Origin: Minisyncoccota bacterium
GTDB lineage: Bacteria; Patescibacteriota; Minisyncoccia; Minisyncoccales; GWA2-38-27
DNA: 7,933 nucleotides
Direction: 5' to 3'
Assembly: GCA_028717605.1 (NCBI GenBank)
Contig: JAQUNM010000024.1
Span: 1 to 7,933 of the forward strand
Below are positions 5,980-7,933 of the stretch, piece after piece (within the stretch, counting starts at the first letter, position 1; every line of letters begins with the position of its first letter). The notes beneath the pieces were generated by a model. That model made no database searches. It had not been told where the DNA came from and saw only the letters and a list, made by a program, of their open reading frames with translations. A program made the translations under genes and the position numbers.

Positions 5980-5986
5980 GCTATTT
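5971..5986. repeat. Inverted repeat spanning the histidine kinase stop codon
   Basis: AAATAGC and GCTATTT form 7-bp arms around a central AA (plus strand). The repeat covers the last bases of the kinase gene and overlaps the -35 of the possible response regulator promoter. On the minus strand it is followed by TATTTTT. It could be an operator, a weak attenuating terminator between kinase and regulator, or chance in AT-rich DNA; the two-base loop and low GC argue against an efficient terminator. Confidence 0.35.
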
Positions 5987-7603
5987 AATCGGCAAATCAA
6001 TATAAAAAATAGAACCCTTGTTTCTTCCTTCTGAATCTGCCCAAAGTTTTCCTCCGTGGGCTTTGATAATTTGATAAGAAAGATAAAGTCCTATTCCTCT
6101 TCCTGTAGCAAAAGCTTTTTGTGCTTGAGCCCCTCTTTCAAAAAGTTTTGTAAAAAGACTTTCTTTATCCTCTTGAGTTAAGCCCATACCAGTATCTTTA
6201 AATATGATTTGAAGTTTATTATCCAACACTTTGCTTGATACGCTTACCCCACCTTTTATAGTATATTTTATAGCATTATCAGCAATATTAAAAAAAGCTA
6301 TTTTTAGTTTATTACTGTCAGCTACAATTAAAGGAATGTTTGATTTTTCTACTTTAAAATAAATTCCCTTATTTTTAGCTTCAAAGCTTATCTCTTGTTC
6401 CATTTCTTCTAAAATAGGTGTTATGTCAACGTTAGGCTCTAAAGAAACTACTTCTTTTCCTAACTGAAATTGAGAAATGTCTAAAAATTCACTAATTGTC
6501 CTACCTAATCTAGAGGTGGAAGCTTGAAACTTTAAGAGTACGCCTTTAATTTTAAGAGGAATTTTACCAAAACTCCCAGATAATAATAAATCAATATATC
6601 CTATCATAGAAGTTAAAGGGGTTCTTAAATGATGTTGAGTAGCCATGATAAATTGATTTTTGGCTGTGTCTAATCTTTCAAACTCATGAACTAGGCTTTC
6701 TGCTTTTTCTTTTAACTCTTTTTCTTGTTTAGCTAAGTTTTCTGCTTGTTCTCTTAGTTTAACCTCTTTAATAACTGATTTAACTAGATAATAACCAAAA
6801 AGACAAAACGAAATAAAAATACCAATATTTAGGGTTATTATTCCAGTAGAAGGAGCAATTATTATTTGAAAAAGTAAAATTAAAGAAACTATTAAAACGA
6901 AAACTTGAGTTAAAATAACCTTAATATTAAAAAGCTGATTAGCGGTAATACTATAAGCAATAAAACCAGCTAAACTCATAACAGAAAAAGCCGGGCCAAC
7001 TGAACTAAATTGAGCATAGCCGAAAATAGGTAAAATTGCATTCGTAGTTAAGCCGATTATTACCCCTGTAAAAAAACCAAAAAAGACAAAACGAATTTGT
7101 TTTTTCTCTTTACCAAAAAGAAATTTGTATGACTTATAAAAATTTTTAAAACTTAAGACAAAATAAGAAAAAATAAAAAAAACGAGGAGATAATACAGAC
7201 TACCAGGGGTAAAATTAGACCCCCATGGTTCAAACCAGACTTTCTTAATATTTATATCCATAAACCAGGAAGATATAAAGGTAAAAGTTGGTAAAAATAA
7301 TAAAAAGATTTGCCAGTTCCGAGGTTTGTTCTTTTCTATAGGAAAAATATAAGAAAGATAAACAAGAATAGGAGAAAAAACAGCAGGACCAAGAATGCTT
7401 ATCTTCGACCAAAAAAGAACGCTATCAAGATTTTTAGAAAAATCGGCCATAAAAACAGAGAACACCCAAAAGCCTGCCCAAAGGGCAAATAAAGAAAAGA
7501 CCCTATTGGTTTCCTTATTAGGATCAGCAAAAAAAACAACAAGGGCTAAAAAAAGAATTATTATTAGCGTTAAAATTGGCAAAATTAAAATTGAAGAAAC
7601 CAT
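5981..7603 (-). CDS. Multi-pass membrane sensor histidine kinase (7TM-type input, HisKA/HATPase)
   Basis: The protein has 540 residues. The N-terminal half has about nine hydrophobic segments (roughly 4-26, 35-53, 66-88, 98-115, 135-152, 171-193, 205-221, 229-249, 256-274), the first seven resembling the histidine-kinase 7TM input region. A predicted coiled coil (about 275-315) leads to the dimerisation domain. The H-box reads TQHHLRTPLTSMIGY, with H324 as the expected phosphoacceptor; the following residue is H325, where E or D is usual. The ATPase domain has the N-box NIADNAIKYT (N443), G1 box KDTGMGL (D470), F box LFTKLFERG and G2 box GRGIGLYLSYQI (501-512). There is no PAS or periplasmic sensor domain, so the signal is probably sensed in or at the membrane. 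The start is fixed by the TAATG overlap with the SpeD-like gene, with only a poor ribosome-binding site. The cognate regulator is encoded 36 bp downstream. Confidence 0.93.
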   Translation of the reverse strand: MVSSILILPILTLIIILFLALVVFFADPNKETNRVFSLFALWAGFWVFSVFMADFSKNLDSVLFWSKISILGPAVFSPILVYLSYIFPIEKNKPRNWQIFLLFLPTFTFISSWFMDINIKKVWFEPWGSNFTPGSLYYLLVFFIFSYFVLSFKNFYKSYKFLFGKEKKQIRFVFFGFFTGVIIGLTTNAILPIFGYAQFSSVGPAFSVMSLAGFIAYSITANQLFNIKVILTQVFVLIVSLILLFQIIIAPSTGIITLNIGIFISFCLFGYYLVKSVIKEVKLREQAENLAKQEKELKEKAESLVHEFERLDTAKNQFIMATQHHLRTPLTSMIGYIDLLLSGSFGKIPLKIKGVLLKFQASTSRLGRTISEFLDISQFQLGKEVVSLEPNVDITPILEEMEQEISFEAKNKGIYFKVEKSNIPLIVADSNKLKIAFFNIADNAIKYTIKGGVSVSSKVLDNKLQIIFKDTGMGLTQEDKESLFTKLFERGAQAQKAFATGRGIGLYLSYQIIKAHGGKLWADSEGRNKGSIFYIDLPIK

Positions 7604-7932
7604 TATTTCTTTTTTCTATTTTGAGTTTGCTTTTTAATAATAAGTTTACTTCTTAGAAAAAAATTTACTTCAATTTTCTGAGGACCAAACATTTTTTTCG
7701 TAAATTTTTTTATTTTTTCTGGATCAAATTTCTTAAAGCTATAAATATCAATTGAAATAAAATTTGTTGGAGAAAGTGTATGAATAGAGGCACCAGAATA
7801 AAAATTAATTTCAGGGGTAATAAAAGGAATCCACCCTGATAATCCTGCTTTGTCAGGATACCTTTTTCCATCTGTATAGAGAATAAAGGGTGGGGAAATT
7901 TTTTTAATCTTAAGTAACCCAGGTAATTGATC
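7603..7932 (-). CDS. SpeD-like (S-adenosylmethionine decarboxylase family) protein, C-terminal part, 5' partial
   Basis: An open frame runs from the right window edge to a TAA at 7605-7603 and gives 109 residues. SpeD is a small pyruvoyl enzyme that makes decarboxylated SAM for spermidine synthesis. Here GLSGWIPFI (30-38 of the fragment), SGASIHT (46-52), SIDIYSFKKFDPEKIKKF (60-77) and QKIEVNFF (85-92) parallel the SpeD order GVSG, ESHLxIHT, AIDxxTCG and the final strand. In my hand alignment S46 matches the serine that becomes the pyruvoyl group and H51 the catalytic histidine. The residue before the serine is Y rather than E, the catalytic cysteine position is F66, and about six extra residues lie between GLSG and the serine. 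It may therefore have another activity or none. A lysine-rich tail ends it. Its stop overlaps the kinase ATG by one base (TAATG), implying translational coupling. The N-terminal portion is outside the window. Confidence 0.72.
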   Translation of the reverse strand, partial: DQLPGLLKIKKISPPFILYTDGKRYPDKAGLSGWIPFITPEINFYSGASIHTLSPTNFISIDIYSFKKFDPEKIKKFTKKMFGPQKIEVNFFLRSKLIIKKQTQNRKKK

Positions 7933-7933
7933 A

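Noticed and set aside
7310..7637. Two overlapping plus-strand open frames (60 and 80 codons) opposite the kinase N-terminus
   Set aside because: Both are lysine/arginine-rich complements of the membrane-helix coding region, and one also runs into the SpeD-like gene end.
1..7933. CRISPR arrays, tRNA genes, insertion sequences and phage genes
   Set aside because: I saw no spaced direct repeats, cloverleaf-like segments, transposase-like frames or terminal inverted repeats. The window is almost completely filled by the listed genes, and the longest gap is about 106 bp.

Overview
The window is very AT-rich, with dense short-spaced genes almost all on the minus strand. Together with a ComEC that lacks its C-terminal hydrolase domain, a SpeD-like protein with an altered active site and few Shine-Dalgarno sites, this suggests a small-genome Candidate Phyla Radiation (Patescibacteria, Parcubacteria-like) bacterium. 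That assignment is inference from style and families, not from a marker gene. The ordinary bacterial code fits: every long gene is open without internal TGA, and TAA, TAG and TGA all end genes.

In minus-strand transcription order (right to left) there are three blocks. Block 1 (7933 to 5552) is the C-terminal part of a SpeD-like (S-adenosylmethionine decarboxylase family) protein, a multi-pass membrane histidine kinase whose ATG overlaps the SpeD stop (TAATG), and after 36 bp a stand-alone receiver-domain response regulator with a possible leaderless promoter of its own. Block 2 (5551 to 4932) is a greA-type transcript-cleavage factor gene with a TTGACA promoter, a strong AAGGAG ribosome-binding site and a 12-bp-stem terminator directly after its stop. 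Block 3 (4921 to 45) starts at a very good promoter (TTGAAA, 17 bp, TATAAT) placed so that the transcript would be leaderless. It contains a CYTH-domain protein, an atypical radical-SAM protein (CX8CX2C), a protein with a degenerate phosphoribosyltransferase-like C-terminus, a second divergent CYTH protein, and comEC. The first four are separated by 6 bp, an 11-bp overlap and 7 bp; comEC follows after 23 bp.

At the left edge a plus-strand gene ends convergently and overlaps the comEC stop by 4 bp. Its last 15 residues look like the tail of the S4 domain of a tyrosyl-tRNA synthetase, but that is a weak call.

The part most worth following is block 3: two triphosphate-binding CYTH proteins flanking a radical-SAM enzyme and a PRTase-like protein look like one functional unit. 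I do not recognise it as a described pathway. The SpeD-kinase-receiver block is the second point of interest. No tRNA, rRNA, CRISPR array, insertion sequence or intergenic stretch over 300 bases was seen.
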